Below are positions 10,517-20,427 of a stretch of DNA of 64,000 nt, one piece after another (position 1 is the first letter of the stretch; each line of letters begins with the position of its first letter). A program made the translations under genes and the position numbers. Under the pieces are notes generated by a model. The model was not told where the DNA came from. It did no database searches and saw only the letters and a program-made list of their open reading frames with translations. Source of the stretch: Halorhodospira halophila (GTDB lineage: Bacteria; Pseudomonadota; Gammaproteobacteria; Nitrococcales; Halorhodospiraceae); contig NZ_NHSN01000001.1 in assembly GCF_016653405.1 (NCBI RefSeq), positions 84,513 to 148,512 on the forward strand, in the 5' to 3' direction.

Positions 10517-11434
10517 TCAATCCGTGTAACCGAGCTCGTCGAGCGCCCGCCGATCGTTCGTCCACTGCTCCTTGACCTTGGTCCAGAGCTCCAGGTGGAC
10601 CCGTTCGCCGAGCATATTCTCCATCTGCAACCGGGCGCTGCGACCGATTTTCTTGAGTCGTTCGCCCCCGCGTCCGATCACGATGGGTTTCTGCCCCTCG
10701 GTCTCGACCCAGATGACCGCCGATAGCCGGGTCATACCCTCCTCGCGATGGAGCTGCTCGATCTGCACCGTGGTGGTGTAGGGAAGTTCGTCGCCGAGAT
10801 TGAGCATGAGCTGTTCGCGGACTAACTCACCGAGGCGAAAGCCGAGGTCCCGGTCGGTGATCTGGTCGGCCGGGAACAGGGGTGGCCCCGCCGGAAGCTG
10901 CTGGATGATCTCCTGCTCGAGGGCATCGAGATTCTCTTTCCGGGTAGCCGATACCGGCACCAGCGCCGCGAATTCCCGTTGCGCGGCCAACCACTCCAGA
11001 TGTGGTAAAAGCAGCCGTTTGTCCTGGACCCGGTCAACCTGATTCACCGCCGCAATGACAGGGGCGTCGACCTCGGTGAGGCGTTCCAGGACCCTCTGGT
11101 CGTCATCCTTCCACTCTGTTCCGCGGACGACGAAGACGACCACATCGATATCTTCCAGCGCGCTGTGGGCGGCCCGGTTGAGCTGGCGATTCAGGGCACG
11201 CTTGGCGGATTGGTGCATGCCCGGCGTATCGACCAGCACCGTCTGGGATCCGGGGCGATTGAGAACGCCCAGGATACGGTGCCGAGTGGTCTGTGGCTTG
11301 CGCGTGACGATGCTCACCTTCTCGCCGAGCAAGGCGTTGAGCAGCGTCGATTTACCGACATTGGGCCGACCGACCAGTGCGCACAGCCCGCTGTGCTCGA
11401 GCGTCGCAATCGCCTCGGTTGATCCATTACTCAT
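10517..11434 (-). CDS. era: GTPase Era
   Basis: Essential GTPase that binds the 3' end of 16S rRNA and assists 30S assembly. The 305 residues start at ATG 11434, overlapping the rnc stop by eight bases; the longer open frame upstream is the antiparallel shadow of rnc codons. Motifs are G1 GRPNVGKST, G3 DTPGMHQ and a C-terminal KH domain with VIGRGGERLKKIG. The G4 motif reads NQVD instead of the usual NKVD, an uncommon change at the lysine that contacts the guanine base. Confidence 0.95.
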   Translation of the reverse strand: MSNGSTEAIATLEHSGLCALVGRPNVGKSTLLNALLGEKVSIVTRKPQTTRHRILGVLNRPGSQTVLVDTPGMHQSAKRALNRQLNRAAHSALEDIDVVVFVVRGTEWKDDDQRVLERLTEVDAPVIAAVNQVDRVQDKRLLLPHLEWLAAQREFAALVPVSATRKENLDALEQEIIQQLPAGPPLFPADQITDRDLGFRLGELVREQLMLNLGDELPYTTTVQIEQLHREEGMTRLSAVIWVETEGQKPIVIGRGGERLKKIGRSARLQMENMLGERVHLELWTKVKEQWTNDRRALDELGYTD

Positions 11435-12131
11435 GGCCGGAGCCTCCTCCTTCCGCCGACTCGGCGCCGATCTCGACGAGCATCGCCTCGGCGGCGCGCT
11501 GCTCGGCCTGCCTGCGGCTGCCGGCCTCACCGACCGTTTTCTGCTCGCTGTCGCTGAGTCGGCACTCGACCTGAAAGCGCTGATGGTGGGCTCGTCCGCG
11601 GACATCCAGCACCTGGTAGCCGGGCAGGGGACGGCGCGTCGACTGCAGAACCTCCTGCAGGCGAGTCTTGGGGTCCTTGAGCACCGCCTGCTCCGGCAAG
11701 CTCTCCAGTCGCGGACGATACAAGCCGATGATGACTTGCGACGCGGTCTCGAAGCCCGCGTCCAGGTAGACCGCGCCGAACACCGCCTCCAGGGCATCGG
11801 CCAGGATGGAGTCACGCCGGTGGCCGCCGCTCTTGAGTTCGCCGCCGCCCAGGCGAAGATGGTCACCCAGTTCTATGTCCCGCGCGATGGCCGCTAGGCT
11901 GGAGCGATTGACCAGGCTCGCGCGCAACCGCGACAGCGTACCCTCGCTATCGCCCGGGCGCCGGTGGAATACCTCGTGGGCGATGACGAAGTTCAGCACC
12001 GAGTCGCCCAGGAATTCCAGGCGTTCATTGTGGCGGCCGCCGGCACTGCGGTGCGTGACCGCCTCCTGGAGGCGGTCAAGTTCCCGGAACCGGTGATCGA
12101 GCCGCTGTTGCAGGCGTTCGAGATCGGACAT
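11427..12131 (-). CDS. rnc: Ribonuclease III
   Basis: Double-strand-specific endoribonuclease processing rRNA precursors and mRNAs. The 234-residue protein shows the RNase III signature NERLEFLGDSVL (~36-47), the second catalytic cluster in RRDSILADALEAVFGAVYLD, and a C-terminal double-stranded-RNA-binding domain (~160-225). It sits between lepB (three-base gap) and era (eight-base overlap), the standard order. Confidence 0.96.
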   Translation of the reverse strand: MSDLERLQQRLDHRFRELDRLQEAVTHRSAGGRHNERLEFLGDSVLNFVIAHEVFHRRPGDSEGTLSRLRASLVNRSSLAAIARDIELGDHLRLGGGELKSGGHRRDSILADALEAVFGAVYLDAGFETASQVIIGLYRPRLESLPEQAVLKDPKTRLQEVLQSTRRPLPGYQVLDVRGRAHHQRFQVECRLSDSEQKTVGEAGSRRQAEQRAAEAMLVEIGAESAEGGGSGHE

Positions 12132-12134
12132 GGG

Positions 12135-12896
12135 TTATTCGATCCGCTGGCCAATGCGATCCCAGGCGATCCCGCCCTCCTCGCTGTCCCAACTCATCCA
12201 GATCAGGAACGCGCGCCCGGCCAGGTAGTCGTCCGACACCGGGCCCCACATCCGGCTGTCGGCACTGCGATCCCGGTTATCCCCGACAGTGAAGTACTTA
12301 CCCTCGGGGACCGTGTACGTGAAATCCGCCGACTGGGAAGCCGGATGGTGGAGGATGGTGTATTCGCGACCGGAGACCCGCTCCGTGCGCAGGACCGAGG
12401 GTTGGTCCGGGTCAGCGCCTGGGCCGGCGTAGCGCTCCTGCCCTTCCTGCTCCAGGCGCTCACCGTTAACGTAGAACGTCCGATCCTGATACCGAATCTC
12501 GTCCCCAGGCAGGCCGATGACTCGCTTGATGTAGTCCTGGCCCGGGTCAACGGGATAGCGGAACACGGCCACCTCGCCCCGCTCCGGCTCGCCATCCCCG
12601 AACAGGCGGCTGCGCAGGACGGGCAGACGGATGCCGTAGGAGGCCTTATTGACCAGGATGAAATCGCCGGCCTGCAGCGTGGGGAGCATCGAACCGGAGG
12701 GGATGCGGAACGGCTCGGCCACGAACGAGCGAACCAGCAACACGATCAGGATGATCGGAAAAAGCGAGCGCGGCAGATCGATATACCACGGGTCGCGGTC
12801 ACGATCGATATTCTCGCGGTGACGCAGCCACCGATCCCAGCCCCACACCAGGCCGGTGAGCAGGGTCAGCACAACAAGGAGGATTTCAAAGTTCAT
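12135..12896 (-). CDS. lepB: Signal peptidase I
   Basis: Inner-membrane peptidase that removes signal peptides from exported proteins. The 253-residue protein has an N-terminal membrane segment (~4-20), a second hydrophobic segment (~44-58), the catalytic serine S69 in PSGSMLPTL and the general base K124 in YIKRVIGLPGD, plus the late GDNRDRSADSR box. It lies between lepA and rnc, as in E. coli. Confidence 0.96.
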   Translation of the reverse strand: MNFEILLVVLTLLTGLVWGWDRWLRHRENIDRDRDPWYIDLPRSLFPIILIVLLVRSFVAEPFRIPSGSMLPTLQAGDFILVNKASYGIRLPVLRSRLFGDGEPERGEVAVFRYPVDPGQDYIKRVIGLPGDEIRYQDRTFYVNGERLEQEGQERYAGPGADPDQPSVLRTERVSGREYTILHHPASQSADFTYTVPEGKYFTVGDNRDRSADSRMWGPVSDDYLAGRAFLIWMSWDSEEGGIAWDRIGQRIE

Positions 12897-12905
12897 GGGC
12901 GCCCA

Positions 12906-14705
12906 CTAATCCTTTGAGTCATCGACCCGCAGCACGGCAAGGAAGGCATCCTGCGGGATCTCCACCTTGCCGACCTGCTTCATGCGCTTCTTGCCCTCCT
13001 TCTGTTTCTCGAGGAGCTTGCGCTTGCGGCTCGCATCCCCGCCGTAGCACTTGGCGGTGACGTTCTTGCGCATCGCCTTGACGGTGCTGCGTGCAATGAT
13101 CTGCCCGCCAATGGCCGCCTGTATGGCCACCTCGAACATCTGCCTCGGGATGATCTCCTTGAGCCGCTCCACCAGGGCCCGGCCGCGGTGGTAGGAGTGA
13201 TCCCGGTGGACGATATTCGACAGCGCATCCACGCGGTCGCCGTTGATCAGGACATCGAGCTTGACCAGATCGTCGGCCTGAAAACGCTTGAGTTCGTAAT
13301 CGAAGGAAGCGAAACCACGCGTCGCCGACTTGAGGCGGTCGAAGAAATCGAGGACCACCTCGCTGAGCGGCATCTCGTAGACTAGCGAGATCTGCTGGCC
13401 AACGTACTGCATCTCTTTCTGGACGCCCCGCTTCTCCTCGCAGAGGGCGAGGACGTTGCCGACGTACTCCTGGGGCACCAGGATGCTTGCCTCGATGATC
13501 GGCTCCTGGATCTCCTCGATCTCCGCGTTCGGCGGCAGATTCGCCGGGTTGTCGATCTCCAGCTCCTGCCCGTCGCGGGTGATCACGTGGTGGACCACGG
13601 TCGGTGCGGTCGTGACCAGGTCCAGATCGTACTCCCGCTCGAGCCTCTCCTGGATGATCTCCATGTGGAGCATGCCAAGGAACCCCACGCGGAAACCGAA
13701 GCCCAGTGCCTGGGAGTTTTCGGGCTCGTAGTTCAATGCGGCGTCGTTGAGCCGTAGCTTGCCAAGGGCGGTGCGCAGCGCCTCGAAGTCGTCGGAGCTG
13801 GTGGGGAAGAGACCGGCGAATACACGCGGCTGGACCTGCTTGAAACCGGGCACCGGCGTTGCGGCTGGCTCCTGAGCGCGCGTGAGGGTGGCACCAACCG
13901 GCGCACCGTCGATGTCCTTGATGCCTGCGACCACATAGCCGACCTGCCCGGTACCGAGCCGGTCCTGCGGGGTGCGTTTAGGGGTGAAGATGCCCAGATC
14001 ATCCACCTGAAATTCGCGGTCCGTGGCCATCACGCGGATCCGGTCCCCCTTGCGCAGTTCGCCGTCGAAGATCCGGGCCAGGCACACCACGCCGAGGTAG
14101 TTATCGAACCAGGAGTCCATGATTAAGGCCTTGAGCGGCGCGTCGGCCTGCCCCTTCGGCGGCGGCACCCGTTGGACCAGGGCCTCGAGCAGATCCTCGA
14201 CCCCCTCACCGGTCTTGGCGCTGACCATCAGCGCCTCGGCCCCGTCCAGCCCAATGATTTCCTCGATCTGCTCGAGCACCTCCTCAGGCTCCGCCGACGG
14301 CAGGTCGATCTTGTTGAGCACCGGGATGATCTCCAGGTCCTGCTCGAGGGCCGTATAGCAGTTGGCGACGCTCTGGGCCTCGACCCCCTGGGAGGCATCG
14401 ACCACCAGCAGTGCTCCCTCGCACGCGGCCAGCGAACGAGATACCTCGTAGGAGAAGTCCACGTGGCCCGGGGTATCGATGAAGTTCAGCTCGTAGACCT
14501 GCCCGTCCCGCGCGTGGTACTTCAGCGACACGCTCTGCGCCTTGATAGTGATGCCTCGTTCGCGCTCAAGGTCCATGGAATCCAGGACCTGGTCGCGGCT
14601 CTCGCGCTCGCTCAGCGTCCCGGCGACCTGAATGAATCGATCCGAGAGCGTGCTCTTGCCGTGATCGATGTGGGCGATGATCGAGAAGTTGCGGATATTC
14701 TCCAT
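12906..14705 (-). CDS. lepA: Elongation factor 4 (LepA)
   Basis: Ribosome-associated translational GTPase that can back-translocate stalled ribosomes. The 599-residue length matches the family. The GTP-binding domain carries [25 protein letters not shown] and NKIDLP; the LepA-specific C-terminal domain is present. The ATG at 14705 begins [17 protein letters not shown], the exact family start; 45 further codons upstream are open but cross the degQ terminator hairpin. A strong terminator just upstream implies lepA has its own promoter or lives on read-through from rpoE-rseAB-degQ. Confidence 0.97.
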   Translation of the reverse strand: MENIRNFSIIAHIDHGKSTLSDRFIQVAGTLSERESRDQVLDSMDLERERGITIKAQSVSLKYHARDGQVYELNFIDTPGHVDFSYEVSRSLAACEGALLVVDASQGVEAQSVANCYTALEQDLEIIPVLNKIDLPSAEPEEVLEQIEEIIGLDGAEALMVSAKTGEGVEDLLEALVQRVPPPKGQADAPLKALIMDSWFDNYLGVVCLARIFDGELRKGDRIRVMATDREFQVDDLGIFTPKRTPQDRLGTGQVGYVVAGIKDIDGAPVGATLTRAQEPAATPVPGFKQVQPRVFAGLFPTSSDDFEALRTALGKLRLNDAALNYEPENSQALGFGFRVGFLGMLHMEIIQERLEREYDLDLVTTAPTVVHHVITRDGQELEIDNPANLPPNAEIEEIQEPIIEASILVPQEYVGNVLALCEEKRGVQKEMQYVGQQISLVYEMPLSEVVLDFFDRLKSATRGFASFDYELKRFQADDLVKLDVLINGDRVDALSNIVHRDHSYHRGRALVERLKEIIPRQMFEVAIQAAIGGQIIARSTVKAMRKNVTAKCYGGDASRKRKLLEKQKEGKKRMKQVGKVEIPQDAFLAVLRVDDSKD

Positions 14706-14741
14706 GCGTTGCTCGGTCCTGCCTTGTCGCCGGTTCCAACC

Positions 14742-14775
14742 AAAAAGAAAAGCGCCACCCGCGTGCGGGCGGCGC
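14742..14775 (-). terminator. Intrinsic terminator after degQ
   Basis: On the minus strand an 11-bp GC-rich stem (GCGCCGCCCGC pairing with GCGGGTGGCGC, one G-U pair, very tight loop) is followed directly by TTTTCTTTTT. It lies between the degQ stop (14800) and the lepA start (14705), and is the clearest intrinsic terminator in the window. It separates the rpoE stress operon from the lepA housekeeping operon. Confidence 0.85.
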
Positions 14776-14799
14776 CCACATTCTACTCGTTTCGAGGCC

Positions 14800-16281
14800 T
14801 CAGGGCATTTGTAATGCCAGAAAACTCGGGTGTCCGTCACGGATCACCAGCACCGGCACGGTACTGCCGGGCTCCACGGCAGCCACGCCGTCGCTGAGGT
14901 CCTCCGCCGTGTGCACAGGCTCCCGATCGAAACTGACCAGCACGTCGCCCACCCGCAGCCCGGCCTCGGCGGCCGGCCCCTCTTCGACGCCGGTGATGAG
15001 CACTCCGCCCTCATCCTCCAGTTCCAACTCCTGCCGGGTGGCATCGTCCACGGGCTCCACCCGCAGCCCCAGGTCGGCACCGCCCTTACGGTCCGCAGGG
15101 TCCTGCTTCCCGGGCGAGGCGGCGAGTTCGTCCTCGCCCGGCAGGGCAGCCACTTCGACCTCCACGGTCTTGGTCTCGCCATCACGAAGGATCAGCAGTT
15201 CGACCCTGCGCCCGATACTGGTCCGCCCGACCATGGGCGGCAAGGCGGCGGAATTCTCCACCACCTCGCCGTCGAACTCCAGAATGACGTCTCCGCTCTG
15301 AAGGCCGGCCTCAGCGGCGGGGCTGTCATCGAGCAGCTCCGAGACCAGGGCCCCACGGGGGCGCTCAAGGCCGAACCCCTCGGCCAGATCACGCGTCAGG
15401 TCCTGGATCAGGACCCCGAGCCACCCGCGCTGCACCTCCCCGGTCTCACGGAGCTGATCGGCGACGTCCATCGCCAGCTCGATGGGGATCGCGAATGACA
15501 GCCCCATGAAGCCGCCGGTACGGCTATAGATCTGCGAATTGATCCCGACAACCTCACCGTCGAGGTTGAACAGCGGCCCCCCGGAGTTCCCGGGGTTGAT
15601 AGCCACATCAGTCTGGATGTAAGGCACATAGTTCCCGTGCGGCAGCGAACGGCCCTTGGCCGAAACGATCCCGGCGGTTACGGAGTGCTCGAATCCGAAC
15701 GGCGAGCCGATGGCCAGGACCCACTCCCCGACCTCAAGTGCATCGGCGCTGCCCACCGAGACGGTGGGCAGCTCATCGTCGGTCTCAATCTCGACGACGG
15801 CCAAATCGGTGCGCTCGTCGGAGCCGATCACCTCCGCGTCGTGCTCGCGACCATCGGCGAGTCGGACGATGACCTCCTCCGCCCGGGCGACGACGTGGTG
15901 ATTGGTCAGGATGACTCCGTCCTCGCTGATCAAAAACCCCGAACCGAGTGATTGCCCATCCTCGCCGAAGGGACCCGGGCCAGGCTGCTCACCGGGATCG
16001 GGGAGATGCAGCTCGTCACCATGGGGCGTCGAGACCTGGCGCGCCCCGGTGGCCGGCGGCGCCGGACCCTGCTGGGGCTCAATGCCTTCGGGCGGCATTC
16101 CCTCCGGGGTCGGCTGTGCTGGCGCCTCCTGCCGGGTACTGATGTTCACCACCGCCGCACTGTTATCGCGGACGAGCTCGGTGAGATCCGGCAGCTCGAG
16201 GGCAGCCGCCGGGACACTGATACCCAGCCCCAAACCGACAGCCAGTGCGATCCGCACTGACTCACGTTTCGCCATACCCAT
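14800..16281 (-). CDS. degQ: Periplasmic Do-type serine protease with two PDZ domains
   Basis: DegQ/MucD-like HtrA protease of 493 residues acting in envelope quality control. A signal peptide (residues 1-27, cleavage likely after PAAA) precedes a trypsin-like domain with catalytic triad H129 (LTNHHVV), D159 (RTDLAVV) and S233 (GNSGGPL), then PDZ1 (~265-370) and PDZ2 (~400-490). A proline- and glycine-rich insert lies at ~52-105. The ATG at 16281 has GAGG four bases upstream. It is the last gene of rpoE-rseA-rseB, the position of mucD in Pseudomonas, which suggests sigma-E control. DegP is an alternative name; orthology cannot be fixed by eye. Confidence 0.92.
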   Translation of the reverse strand: MGMAKRESVRIALAVGLGLGISVPAAALELPDLTELVRDNSAAVVNISTRQEAPAQPTPEGMPPEGIEPQQGPAPPATGARQVSTPHGDELHLPDPGEQPGPGPFGEDGQSLGSGFLISEDGVILTNHHVVARAEEVIVRLADGREHDAEVIGSDERTDLAVVEIETDDELPTVSVGSADALEVGEWVLAIGSPFGFEHSVTAGIVSAKGRSLPHGNYVPYIQTDVAINPGNSGGPLFNLDGEVVGINSQIYSRTGGFMGLSFAIPIELAMDVADQLRETGEVQRGWLGVLIQDLTRDLAEGFGLERPRGALVSELLDDSPAAEAGLQSGDVILEFDGEVVENSAALPPMVGRTSIGRRVELLILRDGETKTVEVEVAALPGEDELAASPGKQDPADRKGGADLGLRVEPVDDATRQELELEDEGGVLITGVEEGPAAEAGLRVGDVLVSFDREPVHTAEDLSDGVAAVEPGSTVPVLVIRDGHPSFLALQMP

Positions 16282-16338
16282 CGATCCTCACCCTGTTGCC
16301 CGGGGGCGCCTGGCCCGGTCCACTGTTCCCGAGATGTC

Positions 16339-17328
16339 TTAGCGTCGCTGCGTCCGAGTCGCGAAACGCTCGACGGTCTTGGCTGGTACGTCGCCGATCG
16401 CCGTGACTTGATAGCCATCGACGGGGCGTTCGTGGGCATGCAGCGCCCCGGCCCGCGCCCGCCCCTCATCACCTTCCGGCTCCGGGGCGATATAGACGGA
16501 CACAGTGGCCAGGCCGTCGCTGAACAGCAAGTGCTCGATGGGATCCTGCCCTTGCTCCTCCGACGGTATCCGGCCGTGGGCAATCCGGGAGAACCCCGCG
16601 GGCACGTCGATCACTTCCCAATCCGGTTCGGGGCCGTCTGCGGTCTTTGTAGCCGGGCGGCGCTCAACCCGCTGCTGCGCCTCGCCGCTGGGGGCCAACT
16701 CCTCGGTGCCGATGTCCTCGCGGAGGCGGAAGCTGGTAAACAGCAGGCGCTCGATGACCCGGCGCCCGTCCAGCAGTTGGGCCTGGAGCGGCAGCCCGCT
16801 CTCTTCATCGACCCAGAGACGATGACCGTAGCGCAGCTGATCCAACGGCTCGATGGAGATCACCTGGACCGGGCGTCCGGCGACCCGCCCTTCCCCACCG
16901 ATGCGGATACGATAGAGTTCATCGGAGATGCTGTCAGCCCTGGGCCACCCTTCGCCCAAGGCGGTCGCCACGCCACTGCCGCGCAGTCGATCCCCCTCGG
17001 GGACAGGTCCAGCCAGCAGGGCACCCTCGGGCGTACGCACCAGCTCCCGGTGGGCTCCGGTGAGCATCTCCAGACGCTGGTGGCGACCAGCCTCGTCGGC
17101 GCGGTGCACGATGCGCACGGTCTCCACGACGCCGGCCCGGGCGTAGACGAAGATCCCTTCGTAGGAGCGCTGATCGAGGGCCTCGACCATGCGGTTGAGC
17201 GCTTCGCGGCCATCATCGGCCGCGCGCTGGCCGCTGTCATCGGCCAGCGCGACCTGGCCGTGCGCGGCCCAGAGCAAACCGGCGCAGAGGAGCGCGCCGC
17301 GGAACCAGCCCCGATCAGGGATCCCCAT
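16339..17328 (-). CDS. rseB: Sigma-E factor regulatory protein RseB/MucB
   Basis: Periplasmic sensor that binds the anti-sigma factor RseA and shields it from DegS-type cleavage until lipid or LPS signals displace it. The 329-residue protein has a signal peptide (~1-29, ending QVALA) and the RseB two-domain body (YEGIFVYARAG, RIVHRADEAG, GHRLWVDEESGLPL, HGRIPSEEQGQDPIEHLLFSDGL). Its start overlaps the end of rseA by 14 bases. No other function fits this position and sequence. Confidence 0.93.
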   Translation of the reverse strand: MGIPDRGWFRGALLCAGLLWAAHGQVALADDSGQRAADDGREALNRMVEALDQRSYEGIFVYARAGVVETVRIVHRADEAGRHQRLEMLTGAHRELVRTPEGALLAGPVPEGDRLRGSGVATALGEGWPRADSISDELYRIRIGGEGRVAGRPVQVISIEPLDQLRYGHRLWVDEESGLPLQAQLLDGRRVIERLLFTSFRLREDIGTEELAPSGEAQQRVERRPATKTADGPEPDWEVIDVPAGFSRIAHGRIPSEEQGQDPIEHLLFSDGLATVSVYIAPEPEGDEGRARAGALHAHERPVDGYQVTAIGDVPAKTVERFATRTQRR

Positions 17329-17992
17329 GCTGCGGAACCCGTACCTGATGAAGCATGCTGCCGGGGTAGTCGGACTCGGCCTGCTCGGCGTGATCGATCA
17401 TGAAGCGATGCAAACGGGACGGCATGGCGTCTGGCACCGGATCAAAGGACTGTTCGCGGGTGGTTCCCGCTGTGCCCCGGTCGCTATCCGGCCAGGGCAG
17501 TCCGCCACTGTCGCCCAGGGTGACGGGACGAACCGTGGTGCCGCCTATGGATCGCTCACCGCCTGCCGGCGAGGCCACCTCGGTCGCCGGTTCGCCGCTG
17601 CCGGCCGTCGGCCCGGTGCCAGCATCGGGTGGCGCCCCACCCTGCCACCAGAGCACGGTCACCGCCGCCACACTAGCGGCGATCAGACCGCCGAACGCCG
17701 GACGGCGCCAATCCCGCGCTGCGGGCTGCCGAGCCGCGCCGCGCTGAACATGGTGGACTGGCTCATCGGCCAGCCCCGCGCGCACCCGCTCGACCAGATC
17801 GGTACTGGGCTGCGGCGGCAGGTTGCGCTGCAGCGCATCACGCATCAGATAGTAGCGCGCCACCTGCAGGCGGGCATCGGCGTCATGGTCCAGACGCCGC
17901 ATCAGGAACGCCCGTTGCTCGCGTGGCAACTCGTCATCCACCAGCGCGGAGAGTTGCTCTGCGAGTCGGTCCCGATGTTCTTCTTCCGACAT
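17315..17992 (-). CDS. rseA: Anti-sigma-E factor RseA/MucA-like
   Basis: Inner-membrane anti-sigma factor that sequesters RpoE and is degraded stepwise under envelope stress. The 225-residue protein has an N-terminal cytoplasmic sigma-binding domain (EQLSALVDDELPREQRAFLMRRL, ~12-34), one membrane helix at ~99-116, and a periplasmic tail rich in Gly, Ala and Pro. Sequence conservation is low, as is usual for this family, so position between rpoE and rseB is a main part of the evidence. It starts 28 bases after rpoE ends and overlaps rseB. Confidence 0.9.
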   Translation of the reverse strand: MSEEEHRDRLAEQLSALVDDELPREQRAFLMRRLDHDADARLQVARYYLMRDALQRNLPPQPSTDLVERVRAGLADEPVHHVQRGAARQPAARDWRRPAFGGLIAASVAAVTVLWWQGGAPPDAGTGPTAGSGEPATEVASPAGGERSIGGTTVRPVTLGDSGGLPWPDSDRGTAGTTREQSFDPVPDAMPSRLHRFMIDHAEQAESDYPGSMLHQVRVPQHGDP

Positions 17993-18020
17993 ACCCTTAT
18001 CCCCCGAAAGCCACCATGCC

Positions 18021-18605
18021 CTATGTCTCTTCGCCGGTCAGCGGCCGCAGTCGCTTGTCGATCGCCTCTCGGGCCCGGAAGATGCGCGAGCGTACCGTCC
18101 CCACCGGGCACTCCATGACCTGAGCGATCTCCTGATAGCTCAGACCCTCGAGTTCCCGCAGCGTGACCGCGGTACGCAACTCCTCCGGCAGCTCGGCGAT
18201 GGCCTCGACCACCGTGCGCTCGACTTCGTCCCGATAGGCTTCGGCCTCCGGCGTATCCTGCTCGCGGAGCATGGTGTCGATGTCAAAACGCTCCGCGTCC
18301 TGCGCATCGACATCGGAGTCCGGTGGCCGGCGCCCCTGCGCAACCAGGTGGTTCTTGGCCGTGTTGACCCCGATCCGGTAGAGCCAGGTATAGAAGCTGC
18401 TCTCCCCCCGGAATCCGGGTATCGCCCGGTAGGCCTTGATAAAGGCCTCCTGAGCCACGTCCATCGCCTCCTGCGGATCGCGCACGTAACGCGAGATGAG
18501 CTTGACCAGCTTCTGCTGATAGCGCAGCACGAGGAGGTCAAAGGCCTGCTTATCACCGGCCTGGACACGCTCCACGAGCTCACGGTCCGACTCCTCGGAG
18601 CTCAT
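18021..18605 (-). CDS. rpoE: RNA polymerase sigma-E (RpoE/AlgU)
   Basis: ECF sigma factor for envelope stress. The 194-residue protein has region 2 (FDLLVLRYQQKLVKLISRYV, ~21-40, then DVAQEAFIKAY) and region 4 (LPEELRTAVTLRELEGLSYQEIAQVM, then PVGTVRSRIFRARE). The ATG at 18605 is chosen for its AGGAGGG site and match to AlgU/RpoE N-termini; a longer open frame upstream would run across the probable promoter. First gene of rpoE-rseA-rseB-degQ, divergent from nadB, the same order as in E. coli and Pseudomonas. Confidence 0.96.
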   Translation of the reverse strand: MSSEESDRELVERVQAGDKQAFDLLVLRYQQKLVKLISRYVRDPQEAMDVAQEAFIKAYRAIPGFRGESSFYTWLYRIGVNTAKNHLVAQGRRPPDSDVDAQDAERFDIDTMLREQDTPEAEAYRDEVERTVVEAIAELPEELRTAVTLRELEGLSYQEIAQVMECPVGTVRSRIFRAREAIDKRLRPLTGEET

Positions 18606-18649
18606 CGCCACCGGCGCCCTCCTGTGTCGGTGCGCCGGTACTTGCTGCT

Positions 18650-18676
18650 GTAGACACTCCGCTGGGGCGTGAGTTC
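18650..18676 (-). promoter_or_regulatory. Candidate sigma-E autoregulatory promoter of rpoE
   Basis: On the minus strand GAACTC (18671-18676) and TCTAC (18650-18654) are separated by exactly 16 bases, close to the RpoE/AlgU consensus GAACTT-N16-TCTGA. The predicted start of transcription lies about 40 bases upstream of the rpoE ATG. This fits the known autoregulation of rpoE operons; the match is by eye. Confidence 0.6.
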
Positions 18677-18748
18677 GCGCACGGCTCCGGGAATCTGACA
18701 ATCGTGGGTGGGTGATTTGCCGCGGGTGGCGCGGCGTGCGAAGCTTTG

Positions 18749-18767
18749 CAGCCTATCCGATAGGCTG
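18749..18767. promoter_or_regulatory. Perfect 9-bp dyad upstream of nadB
   Basis: CAGCCTATC (18749-18757) and GATAGGCTG (18759-18767) form a perfect inverted repeat with a single central base, ending 16 bases before the nadB ATG. The geometry is that of a dimeric repressor operator overlapping the promoter or ribosome-binding region of nadB. No regulator can be named from the sequence; a second copy elsewhere in this window was not noticed. Confidence 0.45.
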
Positions 18768-18783
18768 GCAAAAGCGCAACCAA

Positions 18784-20427
18784 ATGGCGGAACCAAGAAC
18801 GGCTTACGATGTCCTGGTGATCGGTAGCGGACTGGCCGGGCTGACCGTGGCCCTGCAGCTCCCCCGCGAGCTTCGCGTGGCGGTCCTCTCCAAGGGAACC
18901 CTGACCGAGGGAGCCACCCCCTACGCGCAGGGCGGAGTCTCGGCAGCGCTGGATGCGGCCGACTCAGTGGATGCCCATGTTGCCGACACCCTGGAAGCCG
19001 GAGCGGCCCTCAACGATTCGGATATTACGCGATTCGTGGCCGAGCGCGCACGCACGGCGATTGAATGGCTCGTCGACCAGGAAGTGCCCTTCTCGCGCAT
19101 CACACCCGGGGCCGGCACCGACGGGTTGCATCTCCACCAGGAGGGCGGGCACAGCCACCGCCGTGTCGTACATGCCGAGGATGCCACCGGGGCGGCGATC
19201 TCAAGGAGCCTATCCGGGCTCGTAATCGAGCGGGACAATATCGATCTGCTCGAGGGCCGCTACGCGGTGGACCTGATCACCGGGGCGCGGCTCGGCGAGC
19301 CAGAGGACCGCTGCTATGGGGCCTACGTCTTCGACCAGGCCAGCGGTCGCGTAGAGTTGCTCAACGCACCCTATGTGGTGCTCGCCTGCGGCGGGGCCAG
19401 CAAGGTCTACCTCTACTCGACCAGCCCCTACGCCGCCACCGGTGACGGGATCGCCATGGCTTGGCGGGCCGGATGCCGGGTGGGTAACCTGGAGTTCAAC
19501 CAGTTCCACCCGACCTGCCTGTACCACCCGCAGGAGCGCTCCTTCCTGATCAGTGAGGCGGTACGCGGCGAGGGTGGGCACCTGCTCCTACCCAGTGGCG
19601 AACGCTTCATGCAACGCTTCGACCCCCGCGGCGAACTCGCCCCCCGGGACGTAGTGGCAAGGGCGATCGACTACGAGATGAAACGTCTCGGCGCAGACTG
19701 CCTCTATCTGGACATCAGCCACCAGCCGGACTCGCTCATCGAGGAGCACTTCCCGACCATCCTGAGGCGCTGCCAGGAGCTGGGTATCGACATGCGCCGC
19801 GAGCCACTGCCCGTGGTGCCCGCCGCCCACTACACCTGTGGCGGGGTGATCGCCGACAGACGCGGGCACACCGACGTCCCGGGGCTCTACGCCGTCGGCG
19901 AGACAGCCTGCAGCGGGCTGCACGGAGCCAACCGCCTCGCGAGCAACTCGCTGCTTGAGTGCCTAGTCTTCGGCGCGGAGGCCGCCCGCGACATTGCGGC
20001 CAAGGCGCAGCAGCCGATCCCGGCACCCGAACTCCCGCCTTGGGACGAGAGCCGGGTTACCGACTCCGACGAACAGGTCGTGGTCAGCCACAACTGGGCC
20101 GAGCTACGCCGAGCGATGTGGAACTATGTGGGGATCGTCCGCAGCGACCGCCGGCTCGAACGCGCGGCAAGGCGCATCGACCTGCTATCCCGCGAGGTCC
20201 ACGAGTACTACAGCAACTTCCGCATCAGCGGTGATCTGATCGAGCTGCGCAACCTCATCGAGGTAGCCAATCTCACGGTGCGCTGCGCCGGCCGGCGCCG
20301 GGAGAGCCGCGGTCTACACTACACCCTGGACTTTCCGGAGCGCGACGATGAACAGAGCTCCACCACCGTCCTGCGCCCACCAAAACCCCGGCCTTTCGGC
20401 CACTTGCGCTCTTTCCGCGAGCGATGA
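18784..20427 (+). CDS. nadB: L-aspartate oxidase
   Basis: FAD enzyme oxidising L-aspartate to iminoaspartate for de novo NAD synthesis, able to use fumarate or oxygen. The 547-residue protein shows the FAD-binding DVLVIGSGLAGLTVALQL (8-25), GGVSAALDAADS, the active-site HQEGGHSHRRV and a C-terminal helical domain ending near TLDFPERD. The ATG at 18784 starts family homology; 24 additional codons upstream are open but include the dyad. It diverges from rpoE, as in E. coli. Its last 155 bases overlap the antisense 3' end of ygfX. Confidence 0.95.
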   Translation: MAEPRTAYDVLVIGSGLAGLTVALQLPRELRVAVLSKGTLTEGATPYAQGGVSAALDAADSVDAHVADTLEAGAALNDSDITRFVAERARTAIEWLVDQEVPFSRITPGAGTDGLHLHQEGGHSHRRVVHAEDATGAAISRSLSGLVIERDNIDLLEGRYAVDLITGARLGEPEDRCYGAYVFDQASGRVELLNAPYVVLACGGASKVYLYSTSPYAATGDGIAMAWRAGCRVGNLEFNQFHPTCLYHPQERSFLISEAVRGEGGHLLLPSGERFMQRFDPRGELAPRDVVARAIDYEMKRLGADCLYLDISHQPDSLIEEHFPTILRRCQELGIDMRREPLPVVPAAHYTCGGVIADRRGHTDVPGLYAVGETACSGLHGANRLASNSLLECLVFGAEAARDIAAKAQQPIPAPELPPWDESRVTDSDEQVVVSHNWAELRRAMWNYVGIVRSDRRLERAARRIDLLSREVHEYYSNFRISGDLIELRNLIEVANLTVRCAGRRRESRGLHYTLDFPERDDEQSSTTVLRPPKPRPFGHLRSFRER

